Source: Paragordius varius (lineage: Eukaryota > Nematomorpha). From it: 64,000 nucleotides of DNA. Location of the stretch: NCBI GenBank assembly GCA_964247055.1, contig OZ176058.1, positions 310,001-374,000 on the forward strand, read 5' to 3'. The translations under genes were made by a program, and so were the position numbers. This document shows positions 20,537-33,560 of the stretch, one piece after another. Below the pieces are notes generated by a model. That model saw only the letters and a list, made by a program, of their open reading frames with translations. It did no database searches and was not told the origin of the DNA. The stretch's first letter is position 1. Each line of letters starts with the position of its first letter.

Positions 20537-23500
20537 GTATGTTTGTCTGCATTAAATGAATAAAAATTTTTAACATTTTTTTTTATTTTTTTTAAAAGTA
20601 GTTTTATTGAAAAATAGTATATATATATATATATATATAATTTATAATTTAAATTCAAATTTACCCTAAAATAAATTATGTTTTTTTAAAATTAAAAATT
20701 AGCTATATTTTTTAATATTTTTTTAAAAATGAAATTTTGTTTAAAATCATAAAATAATACTAATAAAATAATTAATTATGCGCCATAAAGATATATTTCA
20801 TAATTTTTAGGGTAGAATTATATTGTTTAAGGATAATTCGAATTTTTAAGGGGGTAAATTTGAATTTTCATATATATTTGAATTTTGATTATTTTTTTTA
20901 CATCAAAATTAACCAATTTTATTGTTCTATCAAAAAACCAATTTTAATTCCAAAACCAAAATTTATTTCCAATCAAATAAAATCTTTCAAATTATCCAAA
21001 ATTAAAATAAATCATTAACTTTTTTTATTTTAATATTAACAAAAAATTTTATTTCTAAGTTATCCAAAATTATTTTTATATCTTAATTAAAATAAATCTA
21101 ATAAACTTTTATTAGATTTTAAACCAACTTTTTAAAACCAAAATAACCATAATTATAAATTTCCTTGATTAACCAATTATAATTATTTAATATTATTTTT
21201 ATCTTAAACCAACTTTTTAAAATCATAATAACCAAAATTTATTTTCAATTTAATAAATTCTTCCAAACTACAAAATTATAAATTTAATTTACCTTTTTGA
21301 AACCAAAAAACCTAAACTATTTTATCAAAATTAACATAAATCAAATTATTATTTTTAGATCTTAAACCAACTTTTTAAAATTTAAAAAACCAAAATTATA
21401 AATTTAATCAACTTTTTAAAACCGAAATAACCAAAATTATAAATTTAATCAATTTTTATTTTAAAATTAAAAAACCAAAATTAAAATAACTAAAACTATT
21501 ATTTTTAAATTAACCAATTTTAATTTTCCTTTCTTTCTTTCCTAGTGGCAGCAAAAATCACGCACGTGACCAAGTGCGAAGGCGAAGCCACAGCCAATAA
21601 CAGGAAAGGAAAATTAATCTTTTTTTATGAATGGAACATTGTCGGCCGCTGGGCAGCTGCCGCATTCACAGCAACAGCTGATTTTGCAGACGCCAAAAAT
21701 GGCGGAAAAAGCACTAAAAAAGTTGTAGGAACTTTTGAAATTCTCAATCTGAGTGAAGAACATGAAAAGGCTGAAGATATAGATGTTGAAATCACGTTAG
21801 GACGAAAAAACGGGCAAAAATCAGGTGATGGCGTGAATGAAGACAACACAGCTGACGAGAGTGGAGGCGAGGAAACAGGTGAGCGGATCAGCTGTGATTT
21901 TGATTTTTTTAAAAAAATTTGAAATTGAATATTAATAAGATTTATTTAGATTCTTATATATGATTAGTTTTATTATTTTGGAGGCGAGGAAACAGGTGTG
22001 AGAATATCAGCTGTGATTTTAATTTCGATTTTTAAATTTTATTTTTTGAAATTGGACATTAATATGATTTAGTTTCTTAAATATGATTTTTTTTATTATT
22101 TAAATTTAAATAGTTTTATTTTAGATGATTTTTTGTACATAAAAACATATAGTTTTATATTATACGGAAAAAACAGTATAATAAATTGATAATAATGAAA
22201 AGGTATCGTAAAGAGGTAAAAATAATGGAAAATTATTAAAAATAAAAAAATAAAATTTTTGATACTTTTATAGTTAATGCAATAATTATTGGTTAAAATA
22301 TTAAATTTTATTATCATATATAATTAATTTGATAAACAATTATCTTTAAAAATTTGTTTTTTGATTAATAAGTTTTTCAAAACTAAAATTTTATTTCCAA
22401 AAATAAATAATTATCTCCAAAAATTTGTTTTTTTGATCAATGAATATTTTAAAACTAAAATTTTATTTCCAAAAATAAATATTTATCTATAAAAATTTGT
22501 TTTTTTGATCAATGAATATTTTAAAACTAAAATTTTATTTCCAAAAATAAATATTTATCTATAAAAATTTGTTTTTTTGATCAATGAATATTTTAAAACT
22601 AAAATTTTATTTTCCAAAAATAAATAATTATCTCCAAAAATTTGTTTTTTTGATCAATGAATATTTTAAAACTAAAATTTTATTTCCAAAAATAAATATT
22701 TATCTATAAAAATTTGTTTTTTTGATCAATGAATATTTTAAAACTAAAATTTTATTTCTAAAAATAAATAATTATCTCCAAAAATTTGTTTTTTTGATCA
22801 ATGAATATTTTAAAACTAAAATTTTATTTCCAAAAATAAATATTTATCTATAAAAATTTGTTTTTTTGATCAATGAATATTTTAAAACTAAAATTTTATT
22901 TTCCAAAAATAAATAATTATCTCCAAAAATTTGTTTTTTTGATCAATGAATATTTTAAAACTAAAATTTTATTTCCAAAAATAAATATTTATCTATAAAA
23001 ATTTGTTTTTTTGATCAATGAATATTTTAAAACTAAAATTTTATTTTCCAAAAATAAATAATTATCTCCAAAAATTTGTTTTTTTGATCAATGAATATTT
23101 TAAAACTAAAATTTTATTTCCAAAAATAAATATTTATCTATAAAAATTTGTTTTTTTGATCAATGAATATTTTAAAACTAAAATTTTATTTCTAAAAATA
23201 AATATTTATCTATAAAAATTTGTTTTTTTGATCAATGAATATTTTAAAACTAAAATTTTATTTCCAAAAATAAATATTTATCTATAAAAATTTGTTTTTT
23301 TGATCAATGAATATTTTAAAACTAAAATTTTATTTCCAAAAATAAATATTTATCTATAAAAATTTGTTTTTTTGATCAATGAATATTTTAAAACTAAAAT
23401 TTTATTTCCAAAAATAAATATTTATCTATAAAAATTTGTTTTTTTGATCAATGAATATTTTAAAACTAAAATTTTATTTTCCAAAAATAAATAATTATCT

Positions 23501-26500
23501 CCAAAAATTTGTTTTTTTGATCAATGAATATTTTAAAACTAAAATTTTATTTCTAAAAATAAATAATTATCTTTAAAAATTTGTTTTTTTGATCAATGAA
23601 TATTTTCAAACTAAAATTTTATTTCTAAAAATAAAAAATTATCTCTAAAAATTTGTTTTTTTGATCAATGAATATTTTCAAACTAAAATTTTATTTCTAA
23701 AAATAAAAAATTATCTCTAAAAATTTGTTTTTTTGATCAATGAATATTTTAAAACTAAAATTTTATTTCCAAAAATAAATATTTATCTATAAAAATTTGT
23801 TTTTTTGATCAATGAATATTTTAAAACTAAAATTTTATTTTCCAAAAATAAATAATTATCTCCAAAAATTTGTTTTTTTGATCAATGAATATTTTAAAAC
23901 TAAAATTTTATTTCCAAAAATAAATATTTATCTATAAAAATTTGTTTTTTTGATCAATGAATATTTTAAAACTAAAATTTTATTTCTAAAAATAAATAAT
24001 TATCTCCAAAAATTTGTTTTTTTGATCAATGAATATTTTAAAACTAAAATTTTATTTCTAAAAATAAATAATTATCTTTAAAAATTTGTTTTTTTGATCA
24101 ATGAATATTTTAAAACTAAAATTTTATTTTCCAAAAATAAATATTTATCTATAAAAATTTGTTTTTTTGATCAATGAATATTTTAAAACTAAAATTTTAT
24201 TTCTAAAAATAAATAATTATCTCCAAAAATTTGTTTTTTTGATCAATGAATATTTTAAAACTAAAATTTTATTTCTAAAAATAAATAATTATCTCCAAAA
24301 ATTTGTTTTTTTGATCAATGAATATTTTAAAACTAAAATTTTATTTTCCAAAAATAAATATTTATCTATAAAAATTTGTTTTTTTGATCAATGAATATTT
24401 TAAAACTAAAATTTTATTTCTAAAAATAAATAATTATCTCCAAAAATTTGTTTTTTTGATCAATGAATATTTTAAAACTAAAATTTTATTTCCAAAAATA
24501 AATATTTATCTATAAAAATTTGTTTTTTTGATCAATGAATATTTTAAAACTAAAATTTTATTTCTAAAAATAAATAATTATCTCCAAAAATTTGTTTTTT
24601 TGATCAATGAATATTTTAAAACTAAAATTTTATTTCCAAAAATAAATAATTATCTTTAAAAATTTGTTTTTTTGATCAATGAATATTTTAAAACTAAAAT
24701 TTTATTTCTAAAAATAAATAATTATCTCCAAAAATTTGTTTTTTTGATCAATGAATATTTTAAAACTAAAATTTTATTTCCAAAAATAAATATTTATCTA
24801 TAAAAATTTGTTTTTTTGATCAATGAATATTTTAAAACTAAAATTTTATTTCTAAAAATAAATAATTATCTCCAAAAATTTGTTTTTTTGATCAATGAAT
24901 ATTTTAAAACTAAAATTTTATTTCCAAAAATAAATATTTATCTATAAAAATTTGTTTTTTTAATCAATGAATATTTTAAAACTAAAATTTTATTTCTAAA
25001 AATAAATAATTATCTTCAAAAATTTGTTTTTTTGATCAATGAATATTTTAAAACTAAAATTTTATTTCCAAAAATAAATAATTATTTCCAAAAATTTTTT
25101 TTTTTATCAATGAATATTTTAAAACTAAAATTTTATTTCTAAAAATAAAAATAATTATCTTTAAAAATTTGTTTTTTTGATCAATGAATATTTTAAAACT
25201 AAAATTTTATTTCCAAAAATAAATAATTATCTCCAAAAAATTTTTTTTTTTATCAATGAATATTTTAAAACTAATATTTTATTTCTAAAAATAAAAATAA
25301 TTATCTTTAAAAATTTGTTTTTTTGATCAATGAATATTTTAAAACTAAAATTTTATTTCTAAAAATAAATAATTATCTCTAAAAATTTGTTTTTTTGATC
25401 AATGAATATTTTAAAACTAAAATTTTATTTTCAAAAATAAATAATTATCTTTAAAAATTTGTTTTTTTGATCAATGAATATTTTAAAACTAAAATTTTAT
25501 TTCTAAAAATAAATAATTATCTCCAAAAATTTGTTTTTTTGATCAATGAATATTTTAAAACTAAAATTTTATTTCCAAAAATAAATAATTATCTCTAAAA
25601 ATTTGTTTTTTTGATCAATGAATATTTTAAAACTAAAATTTTATTTCCAAAAATAAATATTTATCTATAAAAATTTGTTTTTTTGATCAATGAATATTTT
25701 AAAACTAAAATTTTATTTCTAAAAATAAATAATTATCTCCAAAAATTTGTTTTTTTGATCAATGAATATTTTAAAACTAAAATTTTATTTCCAAAAATAA
25801 ATATTTATCTATAAAAATTTGTTTTTTTAATCAATGAATATTTTAAAACTAAAATTTTATTTCTAAAAATAAATAATTATCTTCAAAAATTTGTTTTTTT
25901 GATCAATGAATATTTTAAAACTAAAATTTTATTTCCAAAAATAAATAATTATTTCCAAAAATTTTTTTTTTTATCAATGAATATTTTAAAACTAAAATTT
26001 TATTTCTAAAAATAAAAATAATTATCTTTAAAAATTTGTTTTTTTGATCAATGAATATTTTAAAACTAAAATTTTATTTCCAAAAATAAATAATTATCTC
26101 CAAAAAATTTTTTTTTTTATCAATGAATATTTTAAAACTAATATTTTATTTCTAAAAATAAAAATAATTATCTTTAAAAATTTGTTTTTTTGATCAATGA
26201 ATATTTTAAAACTAAAATTTTATTTCTAAAAATAAATAATTATCTCTAAAAATTTGTTTTTTTGATCAATGAATATTTTAAAACTAAAATTTTATTTTCA
26301 AAAATAAATAATTATCTTTAAAAATTTGTTTTTTTGATCAATGAATATTTTAAAACTAAAATTTTATTTCCAAAAATAAATAATTATCTCTAAAAATTTG
26401 TTTTTTTGATCAATGAATATTTTAAAACTAAAATTTTATTTCTAAAAATAAATAATTATCTTTAAAAATTTGTTTTTTTGATCAATGAATATTTTCAAAC

Positions 26501-29500
26501 TAAAATTTTATTTCTAAAAATAAATAATTATCTTTAAAAATTTGTTTTTTTGATCAATGAATATTTTAAAACTAAAATTTTATTTCCAAAAATAAATAAT
26601 TATCTCTAAAAATTTGTTTTTTTGATCAATGAATATTTTAAAACTAAAATTTTATTTCTAAAAATAAATAATTATCTTTAAAAATTTGTTTTTTTGATCA
26701 ATGAATATTTTAAAACTAAAATTTTATTTCCAAAAATAAATAATTATCTTTAAAAATTTGTTTTTTTGATCAATGAATATTTTAAAACTAAAATTTTATT
26801 TCTAAAAATAAATAATTATCTCTAAAAATTTGTTTTTTTGATCAATGAATATTTTAAAACTAAAATTTTATTTTCAAAAATAAATAATTATCTTTAAAAA
26901 TTTGTTTTTTTGATCAATGAATATTTTAAAACTAATATTTTATTTCTAAAAATAAAAATAATTATCTTTAAAAATTTGTTTTTTTGATCAATGAATATTT
27001 TAAAACTAAAATTTTATTTTCAAAAATAAATAATTATCTTTAAAAATTTGTTTTTTTGATCAATGAATATTTTAAAACTAAAATTTTATTTTCAAAAATA
27101 AATAATTATCTTTAAAAATTTGTTTTTTTGATCAATGAATATTTTAAAACTAAAATTTTATTTCTAAAAATAAATAATTATCTTCAAAAATTTGTTTTTT
27201 TGATCAATGAATATTTTCAAACTAAAATTTTATTTCTAAAAATAAATAATTATCTTTAAAAATTTGTTTTTTTGATCAATGAATATTTTCAAACTAAAAT
27301 TTTATTTCTAAAAATAAATAATTATCTTTAAAAATTTGTTTTTTTGATCAATGAATATTTTCAAACTAAAATTTTATTTCTAAAAATAAATAATTATCTT
27401 TAAAAATTTGTTTTTTTGATCAATGAATATTTTCAAACTAAAATTTTATTTCTAAAAATAAAAAATTATCTCTAAAAATTTGTTTTTTTGATCAATGAAT
27501 ATTTAAAACTAAAATTTTATTTCTAAAAATAAGAATAATTATCTTTAAAAATTTGTTTTTTTGATCAATGAATATTTTAAAACTAAAATTTTATTTCTAA
27601 AAATAAATAATTATCTTTAAAAATTTGTTTTTTTGATCAATGAATATTTTAAAACTAAAATTTTATTTCTAAAAATAAATAATTATCTCTAAAAATTTGT
27701 TTTTTTGATCAATGAATATTTTAAAACTAAAATTTTATTTCTAAAAATAAATAATTATCTCTAAAAATTTGTTTTTTTGATCAATGAATATTTTAAAACT
27801 AAAATTTTATTTCTAAAAATAAAATAATTATCTCTAAAAATTTGTTTTTTTGATCAATGAATATTTTAAAACTAAAATTTTATTTCTAAAAATAAAATAA
27901 TTATCTCTAAAAATTTGTTTTTTTGATCAATGAATATTTTAAAACTAAAATTTTATTTCTAAAAATAAATAATTATCTCTAAAAATTTGTTTTTTTGATC
28001 AATGAATATTTTAAAACTAAAATTTTATTTCTAAAAATAAAATAATTATCTCTAAAAATTTGTTTTTTTGATCAATGAATATTTTAAAACTAAAATTTTA
28101 TTTCTAAAAATAAAATAATTATCTCTAAAAATTTGTTTTTTTGATCAATGAATATTTTAAAACTAAAATTTTATTTCTAAAAATAAATAATTATCTCTAA
28201 AAATTTGTTTTTTTGATCAATGAATATTTTAAAACTAAAATTTTATTTCTAAAAATAAAATAATTATCTCTAAAAATTTGTTTTTTTGATCAATGAATAT
28301 TTTAAAACTAAAATTTTATTTCTAAAAATAAAATAATTATCTCTAAAAATTTGTTTTTTTGATCAATGAATATTTTAAAACTAAAATTTTATTTCAAATT
28401 ATAAATAATTCTAAAAATTAAAATTTGTTTTTTTGATCAATGAATATTTTAAAACTAAAATTTTATTTCTAAAAATAAATAATTATCTTCAAAAATTTGT
28501 TTTTTTGATCAATGAATATTTTAAAACTAAAATTTTATTTCAAATTATAAATAATTCTAAAAATTAAAATTTGTTTTTTTGATCAATGAATATTTTAAAA
28601 CTAAAATTTTATTTCTAAAAATAAATAATTATCTTCAAAAATTTGTTTTTTTGATCAATGAATATTTTCAAACTAAAATTTTATTTCTAAAAATAAATAA
28701 TTATCTTTAAAAATTTGTTTTTTTGATCAATGAATATTTTCAAACTAAAATTTTATTTCTAAAAATAAATAATTATCTTTAAAAATTTGTTTTTTTGATC
28801 AATGAATATTTTCAAACTAAAATTTTATTTCTAAAAATAAATAATTATCTTTAAAATTTGTTTTTTTGATCAATGAATATTTTCAAACTAAAATTTTATT
28901 TCTAAAAATAAATAATTAGTTCCAAAAATTTGTTTTTTTGATCAATGAATATTTTCAAACTAAAATTTTATTTCTAAAAAATAAATAATTATCTTTAAAA
29001 TTTGTTTTTTTGTTCAATGAATATTTTAAAACTAAAATTTTATTTCTAAAAATAAAAATAATTATCTTTAAAATTTGTTTTTTTGATCAATGAATATTTT
29101 AAAACTATATTTTATTTTTTCAAACTATTTTATGTTTAAAATTTATTTTTTAATTACTAAGCATTTAATAAACCAAAATTCATTTTCAAATTATAAATAC
29201 TTTCTAAAAATTTTTGTTTTTTAATCACTGTCTATTTTAAAACTAAAATTTTATTTAATCAACTATTTATTTAAAGTCGCAATTAAACTCAAAAATAATT
29301 TTTTATATCAGCTGTTTCCGATCCAGCCGTGTCCCAAAAAGTGCGTCAGGTGATGTGCAAAGAAGGCGTTCGCCTTATTCGTTCCATATGTGCTGAATAT
29401 GTTAAAGAACTCAAAAATCAATATAGTAGGAATGTCCTACTGCCCACTAAAATTATTGGAAAATCAGCTGTTGCCACTAAAACAGGTGATGTGGTGAATG

Positions 29501-31304
29501 AAACAAAATCACATGTTGATGGTAATGGTAAATTATTTCCACACGAATTGTTTGCAGACGACGCTGACAGACGACAAAATGGCAGCGCCCAGAGTGGCGG
29601 TGGTGGGAAAAAGCTGTCTGAAAAATTGGGTATATAAAGAAGTTTTAAAAAGGGTACCCTAAAATGATTTTTTATATAATTGGTAAATTTTTTATAGGAT
29701 TAAAATAATTAAGATTTCGTTAATAAATAAAATATAATATTTAGAATATTAATTAATCCATATTTTTTACAATTTCAATGAATATTTTTTTTACCCTTGA
29801 TTTTTAAATATTTTTTAAATTTTTTATTAACTTAGTTGCAACAATTTTTTCCAAAATTTAAACCGTTTAATTAATTATTAACCCTTTTTAGATTTTTTTT
29901 CTTTATTAAAGGTAAAAAATTATATTAAATTTCTTAACTTTTAAATTTATAATAATTTTAATTAATTATTTTTTAATTATAATTAATAATAATAATATAA
30001 AAATTATTTTAAATTTTTAATTAAAAAAAATAAATTTACAAATTTTTTAGGCACAGAATTAAACATTGCCATATGTAAGACCAAAAAATTAACTCAAACC
30101 GAAACATTTAACACATCAGCTGAGGAGATATACGCCATTTTAACCGATCCTGAAAGAGTAATTTAATCACCTGTTTAATATTTTAAAACTTGGCATTTCA
30201 AATAATATTGAAATATAGGCTAATTTTATGTAACCCTAGATATATATTAAAAATATTCTATTTAATTATATCTTTATTATTTTATTTTTCTATTTAGTTT
30301 ATATAAATTGTTTTATTTTTAGTTTTTTTATTTAACACTTTTTATTGATTTAAATATATTGTAATTTATTTAAAAATAAATTATTTCCATAATTTTAGAT
30401 TTAATATTTGAAACATTCTTACTTAATTTTGATTTCTTTAACCAATCACAGATCAGGGCTTATATGCACGTGCCTCCTGTCACGTGGGACTTCAGACCAG
30501 GTGGCAAATTTGCATTACTAGAGAATGGAATCATACAAGGTTTTTGTAACAATTAAATTATTAAATTTATTTTTAAGAATTTATTTTTGATATTTTATAT
30601 TTATTTATTTATTTATATAAGGTTATTTTTATGGTTTTTTATAGTGAATTATTTAATTTAAATATACCATTAACAATTCTAAATCACTCTCGAACAATCC
30701 AAATTCACCCTAAAAATAAATTTTGTATTTTCGGGCAGGTAATATAACTTATTATCAATAAAAAATATATTTTAATGGCAAAGTTTATTAATTTTTCAGT
30801 ATTTTTTTAATTACAAACAAAATTTTTTTATAAAAAACATAAAAATATATGTAATTATTAATTTTAAAAAACAAATAATTTATTTTAAAGTGAATTTCAA
30901 GTGAATTGTTCAAGGGAATTTGATTTTTTAATTTAAATTATTTTTAATAATTTTTTTTAAATTTTTATTTTTATACAATATTAATATTATAAAAAATTAT
31001 TTTAGGAACCTTTACAGACATACAATCACCATCAGCTGATACTCACGGCGTCACAAAAACATCTGATGGCAATCATAAATACGCCTCCATAGGCCAGTCA
31101 TGGCGTCTCGCCTTTTGGCGCCCAGAAACACATGTTAGTCACGTGCGCATTGATATTTTAACACCATCAGCTGATGACAAATCATCTGGCGGCGTTACAG
31201 TTAAATTGGTTCAAACGGACATTCCTGAGGCCTATTATGAAAGTACGTCAGCTGGTTGGATACGATATTACTGGAAACCGATTAGAGATACGTTTGGAAT
31301 TTAG
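20374..31304 (+). CDS. AHSA1: AHSA1 (Aha1), activator of Hsp90 ATPase, six exons, complete
   Basis: A cytosolic co-chaperone that binds Hsp90 and stimulates its ATPase. Exons 20374-20536, 21546-21878, 29327-29629, 30051-30157, 30452-30539 and 31006-31304 splice in consistent phases into 430 residues. The N-terminal domain has MAKWGCGDPRWIVEER, NVNNWHWTEKDASSW and NNRKGKLIFFYEW, then the EEGV-like KEGVRLI and NVLLPT. The C-terminal START-like domain (exons 4-6) has TETFNTSAEEIYAIL, GGKFALLENG and the end GWIRYYWKPIRDTFGI. Human AHSA1 is ~338 residues. The extra length is polar or small-residue insertions in exon 2 (AAAAFTATADFADAKNGGKS), exon 3 and exon 6 (SPSADTHGVTKTSDGN), several coded by CAGCTG sites. 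The last few residues of the human protein after TFG are missing. Intron 2 is 7.4 kb, mostly satellite. Confidence 0.96.
20537..21545 (+). other. AHSA1 intron 1
   Basis: It starts with A/T DNA and an (AT)n run near 20621-20640. A decayed ACCATTTACA-family MITE lies at about 20640-20872. From 20930 to 21530 there is a pyrimidine/adenine repeat of aaccaactttttaaaa and aaccaaaattata type, which ends in the acceptor tttcctag. No exon is seen. Confidence 0.7.
21546..21878 (+). CDS. AHSA1: AHSA1 exon 2
   Basis: The exon is 333 nt. It encodes the rest of the N-domain core (EGEATANNRKGKLIFFYEW), an insertion rich in Ala, Thr and Asp, then a strand with VGTFEILNLSEE and an acidic linker. The donor is ACAG|gtgagc. 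CAGCTG occurs inside the coding insertion (gcaacagctgatttt). Confidence 0.94.
21978..22037 (+). repeat. Copy of the AHSA1 exon 2 tail
   Basis: ggaggcgaggaaacaggtg followed by atatcagctgtgattttaat repeats the last ~20 coding bases, the donor and the first intron bases of exon 2, about 105 bp downstream. The gt donor is kept. Confidence 0.85.
22330..29262 (+). repeat. 72-bp satellite array inside AHSA1 intron 2
   Basis: About 95 head-to-tail copies of a 72-bp unit containing TTTGTTTTTTTGATCAATGA, then atattttaaaactaaaattt and tatttccaaaaataaat. Two variants, one with attatctccaaaaa and one with atttatctataaaaa, alternate in the left third as a roughly 145-bp dimer. A longer repeat of about 867 bp (12 units) is seen around 24961 and again at 25828. 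The right end (28390-29260) carries hybrid units with aaattataaataattctaaa and becomes ragged. Since 72 is divisible by three, some frames stay open across units; this is not coding. The array makes up nearly all of the intron. Confidence 0.96.
29327..29629 (+). CDS. AHSA1: AHSA1 exon 3
   Basis: The exon is 303 nt, acceptor gatccag|CC and donor TTGG|gtatat. It encodes VSQKVRQVMCKEGVRLI, corresponding to the human LVALMKEEGVKLL helix, then YVKELKNQYSRNVLLPT and a hydrophilic interdomain linker with a GGGG run. A CAGCTG lies just before the acceptor and another inside (aaatcagctgttgcc). Confidence 0.95.
29630..30050 (+). other. AHSA1 intron 3
   Basis: A/T-rich intron of 421 bp without a recognised element. 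Confidence 0.7.
30051..30157 (+). CDS. AHSA1: AHSA1 exon 4
   Basis: The exon is 107 nt. It reads TELNIAICKTKKLTQTETFN followed by TSAEEIYAILTDPER, the start of the C-terminal START-like domain. The donor AGA|gtaatt is in phase 0. Confidence 0.95.
30158..30451 (+). other. AHSA1 intron 4
   Basis: 294 bp of A/T DNA, ending aaccaatcacag. Nothing else is seen. Confidence 0.7.
30452..30539 (+). CDS. AHSA1: AHSA1 exon 5
   Basis: The exon is 88 nt. It reads IRAYMHVPPVTWDFRPGGKF then ALLENGIIQ, matching the human AFTHAPATLEADRGGKFHMVDGN strand pair. The donor is CAAG|gttttt. Confidence 0.95.
30540..31005 (+). other. AHSA1 intron 5 with a MITE
   Basis: An ACCATTTACA-family MITE lies at about 30656-30925 (taaatataccattaacaat; ggcaaagtttatt inside; gaattgttcaagggaattt at the right). 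The rest is A/T DNA. Confidence 0.7.
31006..31304 (+). CDS. AHSA1: AHSA1 terminal exon 6
   Basis: The exon is 299 nt ending in TAG. It reads TFTDIQSPSAD, then SWRLAFWRPETHVSHVRIDI and the C-terminal GWIRYYWKPIRDTFGI. Three CAGCTG sites fall in coding sequence, two of them giving PSAD. Confidence 0.95.
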
Positions 31305-31416
31305 CATTCATTCACTCATTCGAACAGATGAGACAGAACATGTGTTAATCATGTGTTTGAAATCATATGATTCTGAATTTTGAAATATATACTTTCATTG
31401 AAAACATGTGATTTTG

Positions 31417-31466
<50 letters not shown>

Positions 31467-31970
31467 GTTTATTGAAAACATTTAACAGACAAGATTTTGA
31501 TGATATATATTCAAACTGATTAGTGATATTTGAATTTACGTTTGGGATTTAGCATTCATTCACTCATTTGAACAGATGAGAGAAAACATGTGTTGATCAT
31601 ATGTTTTAAAACATGTGACTCTCAAACGACTTTTATTGAAAACATGTGACTCTAAATTTTGAAATATATATACTATTATTGAAAAGAATTAAAATTTTGA
31701 TATATATATATCATTAACTGATTTGCGATATTTGAATTTACGTTTGGGATTTAACATTCATTCACTCATTCAAACAGATTAGAGAAAATGTGATTAAACA
31801 TATGTTTGAAAACATGTGACTTTGAAATGACTTTTTGAAAATTTTTTTGAAAAACTTTTATTATTTTTATTGAAAACATTTAAAAGACTATATTTTGATG
31901 ATATATATTTAAATTGGTTTGCGATATTTGAATTTATATGCCAAATTATAAATTTGTGAGAAATATATTT
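31305..31970 (+). repeat. Tandem copies of the AHSA1 terminal-exon tail and 3' flank
   Basis: After the stop, the block gatacgtttggaatttag plus cattcattcactcattcgaa and aacatgtg motifs recurs at about 31517-31640, 31718-31830 and, shortened, 31911-31940. An (AT)n run lies at 31419-31465. Coding similarity in the copies covers only the last six or so codons. Confidence 0.8.
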
Positions 31971-32500
31971 TCAATATATTTAATCTTTAAGAAAATTCAT
32001 ATTGTTTGTTGACATTTTTATTATAAAATAATCATTTGTAAAAAATCATTTTTTTCATAAATTTTTGGAATTTCATTCACTCATTCAAACACATGGCTGG
32101 AATCATATGATTAACAATTTTATGGAAAATTATTGTAAAATAATCATGAATTAATTCTTACATACAATTTTCTAATTTTTTGTTTAATATCTTTATTGAT
32201 TTTTTTCGAAAATTTTTTAAATTTTTTTAATTTATTATGTGATCCTTAAATTTTTTGAGTTATTATTTAATGTTTAAAATATATTTTTAAGTTACAAATA
32301 TATGTAAAATTACTTTAGAGTTTTATTTTATAGTTAATCACATTTTTCATATGATTTTGAAAATTCCATTTTTTGCCAATTACGCCTTTATATTGTCATA
32401 TATATATATATATATATATATGAATATTAACAAAATACATGTGATTTAAATGTATATAATTGTATATATCTTTATTGGCATAATATAGATATATATATAT
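31971..32500. other. Intergenic A/T DNA after AHSA1
   Basis: Weak continuations of the tail repeat (cattcactcattcaaacac near 32072) and an (AT)n run at 32397-32421. No gene is seen. Confidence 0.5.
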
Positions 32501-32504
32501 ACAA

Positions 32505-32815
32505 TTAAAATTAAAATTATACGGACAAAACGTGAAAATATAAAGAAATATTTTTTTTTTAAAAAAAACAATAACCATACTTTTTAAAAAAATTTTTTTA
32601 AAAATAACTCATTGTTTTAAACTACAAAGTATATAATATAGAAATCTAAATTGGTAATCAATTATATATTTTCCTATGTAATAATTAAATAATTTATATA
32701 GAAAGATGATTTAATGTTAAAAAAAGTATAAGATTGACTTTGATAAAAAAAATTGTCCTTATAATATTTTACATTTTGTCCATAGTATAATTTCAATTTT
32801 TACTGTATTTATATT
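32505..32815. mobile_element. CAGT-family MITE
   Basis: Left end aaattatacggacaaaacgt, inner arms aaccatactttttaaa, right end ttttgtccatagtataattt and tttttactgta. About 310 bp, palindromic, no coding capacity. Confidence 0.8.
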
Positions 32816-33059
32816 TTATATATATATATATACATAATTTTATTTTTCAAAAATTTTGCATTTTCATTTATTTTCAAATTTAATAATTTGTTTTATTATA
32901 TGTATGTTTATTTTTTGATTTTTTTAAATACATATTCTATTAATTTTATTTTCTAAGTCACACATCATTTATAAATATATACTCATATTCATAAATATAA
33001 ATATATATATATATAAATTTTATCATTTAATTTTTATAAAATTTTAAGAACCTTTTTTA

Positions 33060-33560
33060 AAAGGGGGGAGGGTTGTGTTTTTCAATTGGTTAATATAGGA
33101 TTTCCAAAACTATGTGCGATTAATAAAAAACTACTATATTGAAAAAAAAAATTTATTTTTCAAACAAAAAATTGTAAAATTATTGTTTTTAAAGAAAAAA
33201 AACAAATTATCGCTTTCTAAAGAAAGATATATTATAAAATCTTTTGTTTCAGAAAGACTTTTAAATCAGAAGATGTTTAGGAATTTACTTAAAAAACGTT
33301 TAGATTAATTTTTTTTATCAATCTCATAAAACCGAAATAATCTTGAATAATTAAATATTTCAACCAAATTTTTAGTTGTAATTTCAAAGAAAAGAAATTA
33401 AAGTATAGTTTTTTAAATTCAAAAAAAGGAGTTTTTAATTTTCTTTTACTTGAGTTTTATTTAATTGTTAATTGTTTTTTTTGCAAAAATCAATTAAATG
33501 TTTAAAATATTTATTGAAAAAAAAATATTTTCAGATTTGGTATTTATATTTGCCGGGGTC
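33060..33560. other. Higher-complexity island of unknown nature
   Basis: A G run (aaaaggggggagggttgtg) at 33059-33077, a lysine-rich open frame at 33114-33308 and the GC-rich spot gccggggtcggtcgttaag at 33552-33570 stand out from the surroundings. The frame is AT-driven and resembles no protein I know. No inverted repeat closes the island. Confidence 0.3.

Noticed and set aside
20364-20576. Minus-strand 70-codon frame opposite AHSA1 exon 1, and a similar one opposite exon 2
   Set aside because: Antisense shadows of well-supported AHSA1 exons.
24167-24394. Open frame across the 72-bp satellite
   Set aside because: 72 is a multiple of three, so the frame persists over a few units; neighbouring units interrupt it and it lies within an AHSA1 intron.
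22330-29262. CRISPR-like array
   Set aside because: Units are contiguous and near identical with no unique spacers, and the context is a spliced eukaryotic gene.
33114-33308. Lysine-rich 64-codon frame
   Set aside because: Composition follows A/T bias, no recognisable domain, no supporting splice or repeat evidence.
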